From NCBI GenBank assembly GCA_030613055.1, contig JAUWMR010000026.1, forward strand, positions 1-52,166: DNA of 52,166 nucleotides. The letters are read 5' to 3'. The stretch's first letter is position 1. Every line of letters begins with the position of its first letter. A program made the translations under genes and the position numbers. The stretch is from Desulfobacteraceae bacterium. GTDB lineage: Bacteria > Desulfobacterota > DSM-4660 > Desulfatiglandales > Desulfatiglandaceae. The notes under the pieces were generated by a model. It was not told where the DNA came from, did not search any database, and was given only the letters and a program-made list of their open reading frames with translations. Positions 1-7,462 of the stretch are shown one piece after another.

Positions 1-394
1 GCACCGACATAAGATTAGCAGAGCGCATGATGCGATATACAGAAGAGAAAGAGACGAAGAACAGCCCGAGATCCCAGGCTGTAACGGCCAAAATCCGATG
101 GCCTAAATCGGCATATTCTTCCTTCGTGGCCATCTGCAAGACTGACTCCCTTTCTACAGGCAGAAGCTTATGCAGGGGTTCTATAGGCCCTGGCTTGAGA
201 TTTCCCAAGCTCTTCACTCTATTCCATTTTCTGCGCCATCTAACAACACGACGTCGGCTAATCATCAACAGGGCACAGACCCTGGTCATGGAAACACCTT
301 TATTTTTTGCACGTTCAATCATTGCCAGGATCTCTACCTTCTGCTTTTCCTCCAACCACTGCCCTTTTATCTCTCCCACGAGCCCCCATTCGTT
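1..394 (-). CDS. IS3-like transposase OrfB, N-terminal part (truncated by window edge)
   Basis: The -1 frame relative to orfA is open from the A8 run to the window start without a stop, about 130 codons. No ATG lies near its beginning, so translation probably needs the -1 frameshift after AAA-AAA, with a GTG at about 378 as an alternative. Visible parts are a helix-turn-helix with MISRRRVVRW and the segment KEEYADLGHRILAVTAWD followed by SSVYRIMRS. These match the pre-catalytic region of IS3-type integrase-fold transposases. The DDE catalytic core would lie beyond the window, so activity cannot be judged. Confidence 0.68.
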
Positions 395-744
395 TTTTTT
401 CTCAGGATTGCCAACTCCACAGCCTGCTCAGCTAAGGCTCGTTCCTTGTCCTCCAGGTCACTCTTCAGGGCCTCATAATCTTCAAAGGCCACGGTCCTAC
501 GCTTCAGGCCAGGACGGGCACTCAAACGCTCAAGGGCACCTTCCCTTACCTGCTTCCGGATGCGGGCCAGATCAGTGGAATACAACCCCTCCCGTCTTAA
601 GATCTCTCCAACTTGAATCTTTCCGACTTGGGACTCCAGAAATATCTGGAACTTTTTCTCGGGGGATAGATAACGCCTTTTCTTTTTCGCTTCAGGAACA
701 GGAGAGGATGGATTTCGAACCTTTTCGTCTTTGGTCACACTCAT
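367..744 (-). CDS. IS3-like transposase OrfA
   Basis: The 125-residue protein starts at the ATG at 744, preceded by AAAGGAG with good spacing; the open frame itself extends further upstream. A basic N-terminus (KKKRRYLSPEKK) is followed by a helix-turn-helix-like region (residues about 25-65). The C-terminal half is charged and coiled-coil-like (DYEALKSDLEDKERALAEQ), as in IS3 OrfA proteins, which bind the terminal repeats. The frame ends at 367. An A8 run at 393-400 gives the heptamer A_AAA_AAA in the zero frame, and a -1 shift there continues into orfB. It probably makes both OrfA alone and an OrfAB transposase. Confidence 0.72.
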   Translation of the reverse strand: MSVTKDEKVRNPSSPVPEAKKKRRYLSPEKKFQIFLESQVGKIQVGEILRREGLYSTDLARIRKQVREGALERLSARPGLKRRTVAFEDYEALKSDLEDKERALAEQAVELAILRKKTNGGSWER

Positions 745-842
745 GGTATTCTCCTTTCGTTTCGGCATGGGAGGGGCTAACTCCGGTCGCCCCTCCCTCA
801 TTCACCATACCATGTAGTGTAATTAGTTCCAACTTTTGAGAC

Positions 843-1249
843 ATGAATTCAGAAACGGCGGGCTTTTTCCAGCCAGCTTCCAAAAGCGTAAAACGGAATG
901 GATTGAATATTGTTCTGTTTTTCGAAATTATCAAGTGAATATAACGTAGGACTTCCCAGCCTGACGAGCCCCTCTCATCTTTCCATTTTATAAAATTTTC
1001 CTCTATGAATCTTTTCATGGGTCAATTATATAACAAATTAAACGAAAATCAGGGCTGTTTCAATAAAAACTGACTAAAATAATGGGTAATTTGAAGGATC
1101 AATCAGATAGAAAAAGGTACCAGACAAATAATTAATAGATCAGGCAGGGTGGTTATGGGACATTTATTTAAAAATATCAACATTATAGCTTGGCCCGAGG
1201 CCAATTCAAGTAAAAGCGCCAGGGGATGAAACTCACCCCGTTACTTTCG
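843..1249. other. Intergenic stretch beside the IS end; possible gene remnant
   Basis: No convincing complete gene. On the minus strand from 1018 an open frame begins MKRFIEENFIKWKDE, which resembles the N-terminus of AAA ATPases with a DUF4143 tail. It then loses all similarity and runs into the IS end. It may be the 5' stub of a gene broken by the insertion, but this rests on about 15 residues. The rest is AT-rich. Confidence 0.25.
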
Positions 1250-1417
1250 TCAAGAGGCTGTGGTACAGGTTGCAATTCTGAATTTGGAGCGCCTTTTCTC
1301 ATCGGACTCCAGATGACAACGCTTGTATTTCTTTCCGCTTCCGCACCAGCACATATCATTTCTACCGAGATTGGGAATGGGCTCCGGCTTACCAAATATT
1401 TTTTCGAGAAATTTCAT
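1250..1417 (-). CDS. SEC-C motif mini-protein (55 aa)
   Basis: A short gene with ATG at 1417, AGGATG upstream as ribosome site and TGA at 1250. The N-terminus is [20 protein letters not shown]. It is followed by the zinc-binding SEC-C signature [14 protein letters not shown] (residues about 27-40), in which Cys-x-Cys and Cys-His supply the metal ligands as in the SecA C-terminus. Only a short basic tail follows. The family motif is clear; the function of stand-alone SEC-C peptides is not. They may bind nucleic acid or ribosomes or act as zinc chaperones. It stands alone between the IS and a response regulator. Confidence 0.7.
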   Translation of the reverse strand: MKFLEKIFGKPEPIPNLGRNDMCWCGSGKKYKRCHLESDEKRRSKFRIATCTTAS

Positions 1418-1837
1418 TATTGCATCCTATAGCAGACGGTTACCCGGTAGTAAAGCTTACTTTTGGCTAAAATTTGTGGCCGCTGAGCATTTTCCTTAAT
1501 TTTATCAGGTCTCCATCTATCTTGTTATTATCAAATAATTCTTCAAGGATTTTTCTGTTACTTGTCCCATTTGTCCTGATTTTGCCATAGCGTTACATTA
1601 TGTTAATATGCTCTTGGAAAGGAAAAAAGTATTTCCCTGACAATAAAAGGGCCATTCTGTAGTTAAATTTGGACAAGGATGTCTCAATTGTGATAAGATG
1701 GAAATTACTAATCGGAAAAGGACCTTTCAACCAGAATGAACTACCTCGCAGCAAGCTGCGGGTGATTAAACCCCTGTCCGCCTTTGGCGGATTAGACGAC
1801 GGCAGGATGGGTAGATTGAATTTCAGTGGGAGCAGCT
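1418..1837. other. Intergenic region with short hairpins and a possible ORF remnant
   Basis: Two short perfect hairpins lie at 1747-1760 (CGCAGC-AA-GCTGCG) and 1777-1791 (TCCGCC-TTT-GGCGGA), just upstream of the response regulator. They look like dispersed repeat fragments. On the minus strand at about 1475-1595 a start-less open frame encodes a protein-like segment ending KLRKMLSGHKF, which could be the tail of a decayed gene. No promoter is clear enough to call. Confidence 0.3.
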
Positions 1838-2533
1838 ATGAAAAGGACTATTCTCATTGTTGACGATGAACTTGAAGTGCTCCAGTCTCTAAAGGAAGGC
1901 CTTGAAAAATACGATGAGACCTTTTCAATATTATTAGCTGAAGACGGTGAAGTTGCTGTGGATAAGCTTAATGAAAACGCCATTTCCCTTGTTATCACTG
2001 ACCTGAGGATGCCGCGAATGGACGGCTTTTCACTCTTGATCCATATCATGACTCACTTCCCGGACATACCTGTTATCATTATAACCGGCTACAGCAGGCC
2101 TGTCATGGAACGTATGGCAAAAAAAATTGGAGCGATAGGGTATATTGAAAAACCCTTTATGCTTGACGATCTGGCTCAGAAAATAACTGATACGTTGGGA
2201 AAAAAAACGGAGGGCGGCGCCTTTCACGGCGTTTCTTCAGCCATGTTTGCACAGTTGATTGAGACAGAGCAAAAGACCTGTACCATCCGGTTGGAGAACA
2301 AATCATCAGGTAAACAGGGAGTCCTTTTTTTCCAAAAGGGCGAACTGTTTGATGCCCGAATAAATAATACTCAGGGTGAGGCCGCTGCCAGGGAGATCCT
2401 CTCGTGGAACGATATTACCCTTTCCGTTCAGGATGAATGCCTCCCAAAGGAGAAAAAAATCAGGGCCGGAATCGCGCTCCTTATTGATCAGGCTATGCTG
2501 CTCAAGGCGGGCCAGAAAAAAGAAAAGGGCTAA
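1838..2533 (+). CDS. Response regulator: receiver domain plus DUF4388 (PATAN) domain
   Basis: 231 residues from the ATG at 1838, with GGGAG 5-6 bases upstream; a GTG at 1826 is an alternative. Residues 1-120 form a CheY-like receiver with acidic pair D9-D10, phospho-acceptor D55 in VITDLRMPRMDG, the switch threonine in IIITGYS and lysine in IEKPF. Residues about 130-225 match the DUF4388/PATAN fold (LFFQKGELFDARINN, then AAAREILSW), an adaptor found in two-component and motility signalling of Desulfobacterota and Myxococcota. There is no DNA-binding domain and no neighbouring kinase, so it probably acts through protein contacts. Its stop overlaps that of the convergent epimerase by four bases. 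Confidence 0.85.
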   Translation: MKRTILIVDDELEVLQSLKEGLEKYDETFSILLAEDGEVAVDKLNENAISLVITDLRMPRMDGFSLLIHIMTHFPDIPVIIITGYSRPVMERMAKKIGAIGYIEKPFMLDDLAQKITDTLGKKTEGGAFHGVSSAMFAQLIETEQKTCTIRLENKSSGKQGVLFFQKGELFDARINNTQGEAAAREILSWNDITLSVQDECLPKEKKIRAGIALLIDQAMLLKAGQKKEKG

Positions 2534-3498
2534 AGATTATAATACTCCCTGTACCATTGCACAAATTTTCTTATACCTTCTCTTACTGAAGTCCTGGGAT
2601 TAAACCCTAAAAGCTTTTTTGTTTTATTGATATCTGCTGCTGTCACCTCCACATCTCCTGGTTGCATCGGCATCATGTTTTTCTCGGCCTCCTGCCCCAA
2701 TTCTTCTTCCAGAACCCTGATAAAATCCAAAAGTTCTATAGGATTCGAATTACCTAAGTTAAACACCTCATATGGGACAGGCCTTCTAAGGGCGGCAATG
2801 GTGCCGTCCACAATATCGTCAATATAGGTGAAATCTCTTCTCATACGCCCGTAGTTATATACGTCAATTGGCCTTTGCTTTAATATGGCATCTGTAAAGA
2901 TGAAAAGGGCCATATCAGGACGGCCCCAGGGCCCGTAAACAGTAAAGTACCTAAGTCCAGTGCAGGGAATCTGATACAGGTAGCTATAGGCGTGTGCAAT
3001 CAATTCATTGGCCTTTTTTGTTGCGCCATAGAGTGAGATAGGCGTGTCAACACGATCTTCCACGCTGAAGGGGACATTTTTGTTACTGCCATAAACTGAT
3101 GAGGATGAAGCATATACGAAATTACTGATGCCGTATTCTCGAGCTAATTCAAGGATATTTAAAAACCCTTCAAGATTGGTCTTCTGGTAAGAAAACGGGT
3201 CTTTCAGTGAATGCCTCACACCGGCCTGGGCCGCCAGATTGCAAATCATGTTAATCCGTTGGCCTTTGAAAATGTCTTTAAGGGCTTCGAGGTTTTGGAT
3301 GTCCTCTTTATAGAATACAAAACCATTTTGAGATTTCAGGATCTCAAGCCTGGCCTTCTTAAGAGAAACATCATAATAGCTGTTTAGATTGTCAACGCCA
3401 ATCACACTTTCTCCCATGCTGAGCAGCTTTTTCGACACACTAAATCCGATGAAACCTGCCGCACCTGTCACCATTATGTTTTGCCTGCTATGTGTCAT
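2530..3498 (-). CDS. UDP-glucuronate 4-epimerase-type NAD-dependent epimerase
   Basis: 322 residues, an extended short-chain dehydrogenase. The Rossmann glycine motif is TGAAGFIG near residue 11. The active-site pair is the Ser/Thr of YASSSSVYG and the YxxxK of LYGATKK. The SSVYGSNKNVPFSVED segment and the DMALFIFTDAI region after YGPWGRPDM are typical of enzymes that convert UDP-glucuronate to UDP-galacturonate for surface polysaccharide. It stands alone, convergent with the response regulator and without glycosyltransferases nearby, so the exact substrate is inferred from similarity only. Confidence 0.85.
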   Translation of the reverse strand: MTHSRQNIMVTGAAGFIGFSVSKKLLSMGESVIGVDNLNSYYDVSLKKARLEILKSQNGFVFYKEDIQNLEALKDIFKGQRINMICNLAAQAGVRHSLKDPFSYQKTNLEGFLNILELAREYGISNFVYASSSSVYGSNKNVPFSVEDRVDTPISLYGATKKANELIAHAYSYLYQIPCTGLRYFTVYGPWGRPDMALFIFTDAILKQRPIDVYNYGRMRRDFTYIDDIVDGTIAALRRPVPYEVFNLGNSNPIELLDFIRVLEEELGQEAEKNMMPMQPGDVEVTAADINKTKKLLGFNPRTSVREGIRKFVQWYREYYNL

Positions 3499-3543
3499 GG
3501 ATTTTTTCCCTGTACGACCTTTCTCATTAGTAAAGAATCCAAG

Positions 3544-3572
3544 CCCATCGAAGATCCCGCTATGCGGGGAAG
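3544..3572 (+). repeat. Interspersed palindromic repeat A (copy 1)
   Basis: A 29-base unit built around GATCCCGCTATGCGGGGA, a hairpin with CCCGC/GCGGG arms. It recurs at 21833-21861, 48179-48207 and 50699-50727, and inverted at 48153-48173, always between genes. Here it lies upstream of the epimerase gene. Confidence 0.8.
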
Positions 3573-3671
3573 GACGTGGCCTTGATTTGCCCTTAATATG
3601 TTATCTTGAAGCAGGATTCATGTGACTCATAGCAAAAAACCGGAGCAAATGCCATAGCTTTTACGCAAATC

Positions 3672-3718
3672 AAAAAAAATGCACCCGGAAGTAGAAATTC
3701 TGCCTTCCGGATGCATTT
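3672..3718 (-). terminator. Rho-independent terminator of groES-groEL
   Basis: On the minus strand the stem AAATGCATCCGGAAG pairs with CTTCCGGGTGCATTT across a 12-base loop and runs into eight Ts. It lies about 70 bases past the groEL stop. Confidence 0.85.
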
Positions 3719-3790
3719 ATTACGTCGTGTTACAATAACGGGATTAATTCCCTGTATGTATACCTGACAGGCGACAGTATAATGCCTTTT

Positions 3791-5437
3791 TTACATCATA
3801 CCGCCCATACCGCCCATACCACCCATGCCGCCTCCAGGAGGCATGCCGGGCATTTCATCTTTCTTCTCCGGTTTTTCTGCAACCATGGCCTCGGTAGTCA
3901 GGAGTAGTGCGGCAACCGATGCGGCATTCTGGAGCGCGAACCTCGTGACTTTGGTTGGATCAAGAATTCCCGCCTTGAGGAGGTCTTCAAATTCGCCTGT
4001 TTCCGCATTAAAGCCAAATGCACCTTTTCCTTTTTTAACCTTTTCCACAACCACCGAGCCTTCGGCCCCGGAATTATTGGCTATCTGGCGAATAGGCTCT
4101 TCCAGAGCCCTCATTACAATATTAACGCCTGTCTGTTCTTCGCCCTCTAATTCCAACTTGGCTAACGCAGGTATCGCCCGAACCGTGGCAACTCCGCCGC
4201 CAGGCACAATGCCCTCTTCCACTGCCGCCCTTGTGGCGTTTAAGGCATCCTCAACCCTGGCCTTTTTTTCCTTCATTTCAATCTCGGTAGCTGCGCCTAT
4301 ATTTATCACTGCCACTCCGCCGATCAACTTGGCCAATCTTTCCTGCAGCTTTTCGCGGTCATAGTCAGAGGTGGTTTCATCTATCTGGGCACGGATCTGC
4401 TTGACCCTTCCTTCCAGATCTCCCCGTTTTCCGCCGCCATCCACAATTGTGGTGTTATCCTTATCAATAGTAACTGTTTTGGCCGTCCCAAGATCATTCA
4501 GGGTAACGTTTTCCAGTTTAAGGCCCAGATCCTCTGAAATCACCCGTCCACCGCAAAGGATAGCAATATCTTCCAGCATGGATTTTCTCCTGTCACCGAA
4601 TCCCGGGGCCTTTACCGCCGCGACCTGCAGGGTGCCTCTCAACCGGTTGACGACTAAAGTGGCAAGCGCCTCTCCTTCAATGTCCTCGGCAACAATAATA
4701 AGCGGCTTTGACATTTTGGCGATCTGCTCCAAAATGGGAACCAGATCCTTCATACTGCTGATCTTCTTCTCATGAAGAAGAATATATGGCTCACTAAAAC
4801 TGGCAACCATCTTTTCCGCATCAGTAACAAAGTAAGGGGAAAGATAACCGCGATCAAATTGCATACCTTCTACTATTTCTAAGGTGGTATCCATGCTCTT
4901 GGCCTCTTCAACCGTGATTACCCCCTCTTTACCTACCTTATTCATTGCCTCGGCAATAATATTACCGATTGCCAAATCGTTGTTCGAGGAAATGGTTCCG
5001 ACCTGAGCAATCTCTTCCTGATCCTTGGTCGGTTTGGAAATCCTTTTAAGCTCCCCAACCGTAACATCCACAGCCTTTTCAATCCCCCTCTTGATGGCCA
5101 TGGGATTGACACCTGCTGCCACCAACTTAGATCCTTCCCTGTACATTGCCTGTGCCAAAAGCGTGGCCGTGGTGGTACCGTCTCCTGCCACATCAGATGT
5201 CTTGGAAGCTACTTCCTTGACCATCTGGGCGCCCATATTCTCGAATTTATCTTCTAATTCAATCTCCTTGGCCACCGTAACGCCATCTTTGGTGATAGTT
5301 GGTGCACCAAATGATTTATCCAGAATGACGTTTCTCCCCTTCGGGCCCAAGGTGACCTTAACTGCATTGGCAAGAGTGTCAATCCCTTTAAGAATTGCTT
5401 CCCTGGCCTTTACATCGTATCTAATCTCTTTTGCCAT
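3791..5437 (-). CDS. groEL: 60-kDa chaperonin GroEL
   Basis: 548 residues, the standard GroEL length. This ATP-driven ring chaperonin folds cytosolic proteins with GroES. The nucleotide site is visible in TLGPKGRNV and GDGTTTAT near the N-terminus. The apical domain follows ([11 protein letters not shown]). The equatorial return contains PGGGVA, and the C-terminus is the flexible GGM-repeat tail ([13 protein letters not shown]). The start has GAAGGAGG upstream. It lies 56 bases after groES in the usual two-gene operon and is followed by a strong terminator. Confidence 0.98.
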   Translation of the reverse strand: MAKEIRYDVKAREAILKGIDTLANAVKVTLGPKGRNVILDKSFGAPTITKDGVTVAKEIELEDKFENMGAQMVKEVASKTSDVAGDGTTTATLLAQAMYREGSKLVAAGVNPMAIKRGIEKAVDVTVGELKRISKPTKDQEEIAQVGTISSNNDLAIGNIIAEAMNKVGKEGVITVEEAKSMDTTLEIVEGMQFDRGYLSPYFVTDAEKMVASFSEPYILLHEKKISSMKDLVPILEQIAKMSKPLIIVAEDIEGEALATLVVNRLRGTLQVAAVKAPGFGDRRKSMLEDIAILCGGRVISEDLGLKLENVTLNDLGTAKTVTIDKDNTTIVDGGGKRGDLEGRVKQIRAQIDETTSDYDREKLQERLAKLIGGVAVINIGAATEIEMKEKKARVEDALNATRAAVEEGIVPGGGVATVRAIPALAKLELEGEEQTGVNIVMRALEEPIRQIANNSGAEGSVVVEKVKKGKGAFGFNAETGEFEDLLKAGILDPTKVTRFALQNAASVAALLLTTEAMVAEKPEKKDEMPGMPPGGGMGGMGGMGGMM

Positions 5438-5493
5438 ACTAATAGTCCTCCTTCATTTTTCATTTATGGCCAATTGACATTATCAAACGGCGT

Positions 5494-5781
5494 CTACTCA
5501 ATTATCGCAACGATATCATCTTCTCTCATGATGAGTTTCTCCTCACCATCGATCTGGATTTCCGTTCCCGCATATTTCCCAAATAAGACCCGGTCACCCT
5601 TTTTCACATCGAGGGGAAGCGTCTTGCCGTCTTCAAGCACCTTGCCCTTGCCCACGGCCACAACCTTACCTTCTATTGGTTTCTCTTTAGCAGTATCCGG
5701 AATAATAATACCGCCTTTTGTTACATCATCCTCTTCTATCCTTTCTACAATAACTCGATCATGCAATGGTCTCACTTTCAT
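5494..5781 (-). CDS. groS: 10-kDa co-chaperonin GroES
   Basis: 95 residues, full length. It starts [16 protein letters not shown], has the mobile-loop region [13 protein letters not shown] that docks on GroEL, and the roof segment [16 protein letters not shown]. The start is fixed by a strong TAGGAGGAG site. It is the first gene of the groESL operon. No CIRCE element (TTAGCACTC with inverted copy) is visible upstream, so HrcA control is not supported. Confidence 0.98.
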   Translation of the reverse strand: MKVRPLHDRVIVERIEEDDVTKGGIIIPDTAKEKPIEGKVVAVGKGKVLEDGKTLPLDVKKGDRVLFGKYAGTEIQIDGEEKLIMREDDIVAIIE

Positions 5782-6008
5782 TTTTAATATCTCCTCCTAA
5801 TATAAATAGTTTTTATATAAATACTATTTGAAATATGACTTAACATGGAAAACTTAATATCACGCTTCCAAATGTCAAGGGGCAGGACAAAAAAACCTTT
5901 GAAAGATCATATAATGCCCATTATGCTTAAATATTTAGGGGCTTCGCCCTAACTGGAATGTCGAGAATCACGTCATTAGCGGGGTTGGAATACCGGGCTT
6001 AAAATAAA
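5782..6008 (-). promoter_or_regulatory. groESL upstream region: candidate promoter and operator-like inverted repeat
   Basis: A TTGACA sits at 5878-5873 on the minus strand; the matching -10 is weak. Nearer the gene, AAATAGT (5804-5810) and ACTATTT (5823-5829) form an inverted repeat with a 12-base centre immediately before the ribosome site, where a repressor or RNA hairpin could act. CIRCE is absent. The rest of the gap to 6008 holds nothing recognisable. Confidence 0.35.
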
Positions 6009-6068
6009 GCTCAGGGCTTTAGGTGCAAGGCGCAAGGGAGAAAAGGCCTCTCGCCTAAAGCCCTGAGC
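6000..6068 (-). terminator. Terminator-like large hairpin after the epimerase gene
   Basis: Perfect 15-base arms GCTCAGGGCTTTAGG (6009-6023) and CCTAAAGCCCTGAGC (6054-6068) enclose a 30-base loop. On the minus strand the hairpin begins eight bases after the epimerase stop and is followed by TTTATTTT. It could be a terminator or a mobile palindromic repeat. Confidence 0.6.
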
Positions 6069-6076
6069 CTTATACC

Positions 6077-7036
6077 TTATGCCTTACGCCTTATACGCCA
6101 ATCTAAGGTATTACAAATGCCGGTCTCAAGATTGGTTTCTGGTATCCATTTGAGCAAACGCCGTGCCTTTTCCACAACCAGGCAGCTTCTGGTCAGGTCG
6201 CCAGGCCTCGCCATCTCCATTTTCGGGACAGCCAAATCTCGCGACACACCGGACCTCAACTCCTTAAATGCCTTAAAAATTGTCTGGTAAAGGACCATTG
6301 TCTTTGTTCCCACAGAAGACCCTATATTGAAAAAATCGCCGGAACCTTTTGTAAGTACAATAAGATTCGCCTTTACTGCATCACCCACATAACAATAATC
6401 CCGTACCATACCCTCTTCATCTTCAGGAAAACGATTCAGTATGGAAGGCCTTCCTTCCAAAAGATTTTCCATGAAAATTGCCACTACCCCGGCCTCGCCA
6501 TGGCGTATTTGTCGCGGGCCATAGATGTTTGCATATCGCAGAATGGTATAATCAAGTCCATACTGGTGTCTGTAATACGCAAGGTAGTGCTCTGACGAAT
6601 ATTTTGACACGGCATAAGGAGACAGGGGGTTTGGATTGCACGCCTCTGATGTGGGATATTCGGACGTCTCTCCATAAATAGCGCCTCCCGATGAGATAAA
6701 AATCACCTTTTTCACTTCATATTTCGCGGCGCTTTCTAATAGGTTCAACAATCCTTTTATATTAATATCTGCATCCAAAACGGGATCCGATACTGAATCA
6801 GGCACACTCATCTGTGCAGCATGGTGGTTCAGGACATCCGGTCTTTCCCTCTTAATCAATTCAGCCACTTCCGGTGAACGGATATCCATTTCATAGAACC
6901 TTGCGTCAGGGTTGACATTGGATCGCTTGCCCGTATAAAGGTTGTCAACTACTAAAACATCGTGGCCTGCCTTGATATATCCATCCACAACGTTTGAACC
7001 AATAAATCCGGCGCCACCGGTAACTAAAATTTTCAT
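6077..7036 (-). CDS. NAD-dependent nucleotide-sugar epimerase (UDP-glucose 4-epimerase-like)
   Basis: 319 residues, an extended SDR. The NAD motif TGGAGFIG is near residue 7, with the acidic VVDNLYTGK that binds the adenosine ribose. The catalytic serines lie in ISSGGAIYG and the YxxxK is YAVSKYSSEHY. NHHAAQMSVPDSV and RYANIYGPRQ are typical of GalE-like enzymes in Bacteria and Archaea. It is shorter than E. coli GalE (338) and more like the generic epimerase/dehydratase subgroup, so the exact sugar is uncertain. It is a single gene, divergent from the cysteine synthase fusion. Confidence 0.8.
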   Translation of the reverse strand: MKILVTGGAGFIGSNVVDGYIKAGHDVLVVDNLYTGKRSNVNPDARFYEMDIRSPEVAELIKRERPDVLNHHAAQMSVPDSVSDPVLDADINIKGLLNLLESAAKYEVKKVIFISSGGAIYGETSEYPTSEACNPNPLSPYAVSKYSSEHYLAYYRHQYGLDYTILRYANIYGPRQIRHGEAGVVAIFMENLLEGRPSILNRFPEDEEGMVRDYCYVGDAVKANLIVLTKGSGDFFNIGSSVGTKTMVLYQTIFKAFKELRSGVSRDLAVPKMEMARPGDLTRSCLVVEKARRLLKWIPETNLETGICNTLDWRIRRKA

Positions 7037-7462
7037 AATACCTGCCTTCAGATATAGTCAAATAGTTGAGTGGTTAAGTGGTTGAGTTGGAGAATTATTG
7101 TTATAATTTCAGTAAGTTACAAATATCAAAATGATAAATATCTCCCACCATGACGGGACTAAAAACAAATACACCCGTGAATTTAACTACTTAACTACTC
7201 AACTATTCAACCACTTAACGAGGTCTGAGGTTCAAGAAAATGGGGCCTTGCTCATTATTAGCGGGAATTTAGCAGGATTAGAGATCGAGGTCAAGCCGCT
7301 CGCTGTCACTGAACAGCAGGCTGTTGCAATCCCGGGACAATAGCATTCGTTATTGAGCAAGACATTCGCATCAATCTCATTCTCATTGCAAATAAACAAG
7401 GATTATTGTAAAAGCAGATTTCTTAGATTTCATATATCTGAATCATATTGGAGCATAAACGA
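7037..7462. other. Divergent intergenic region upstream of the cysteine fusion gene
   Basis: It holds partly complementary repeats: AGTTGAGTGGTTAAGTGGTTG at about 7063-7083 faces AACTACTCAACTATTCAACC at about 7193-7212. At 7370-7389 the plus strand reads ATCAATCTCATTCTCATTGC, an array of ATTCTCATT-like hexamers faintly resembling a Fur box. GGAG at 7450-7453 is the ribosome site of the next gene. No clear -10/-35 and no T-box or SAM-riboswitch pattern was seen. Confidence 0.3.

Larger units (their letters stand above)
1..842 (-). mobile_element. IS3-like insertion sequence, partial (cut by window start)
   Basis: A two-ORF transposase module on the minus strand runs off the left edge. The upstream end is inferred at about 842, where the minus strand begins TGTCTCAAAAGTTGGAAC, a plausible terminal repeat that starts with TG. 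The other end lies outside the window, so neither the inverted repeat nor a target duplication can be confirmed. Two overlapping frames joined at an A8 run are typical of IS3-type elements. The family call rests on this architecture and on the orfB sequence style. Confidence 0.7.

Noticed and set aside
3825-5477. Long plus-strand open frames opposite groEL
   Set aside because: They are shadow frames with biased composition; groEL/groES on the minus strand are unambiguous.
7037-7447. T-box or SAM riboswitch upstream of the cysteine fusion
   Set aside because: No T-box sequence, specifier-loop architecture or SAM-riboswitch core could be recognised.
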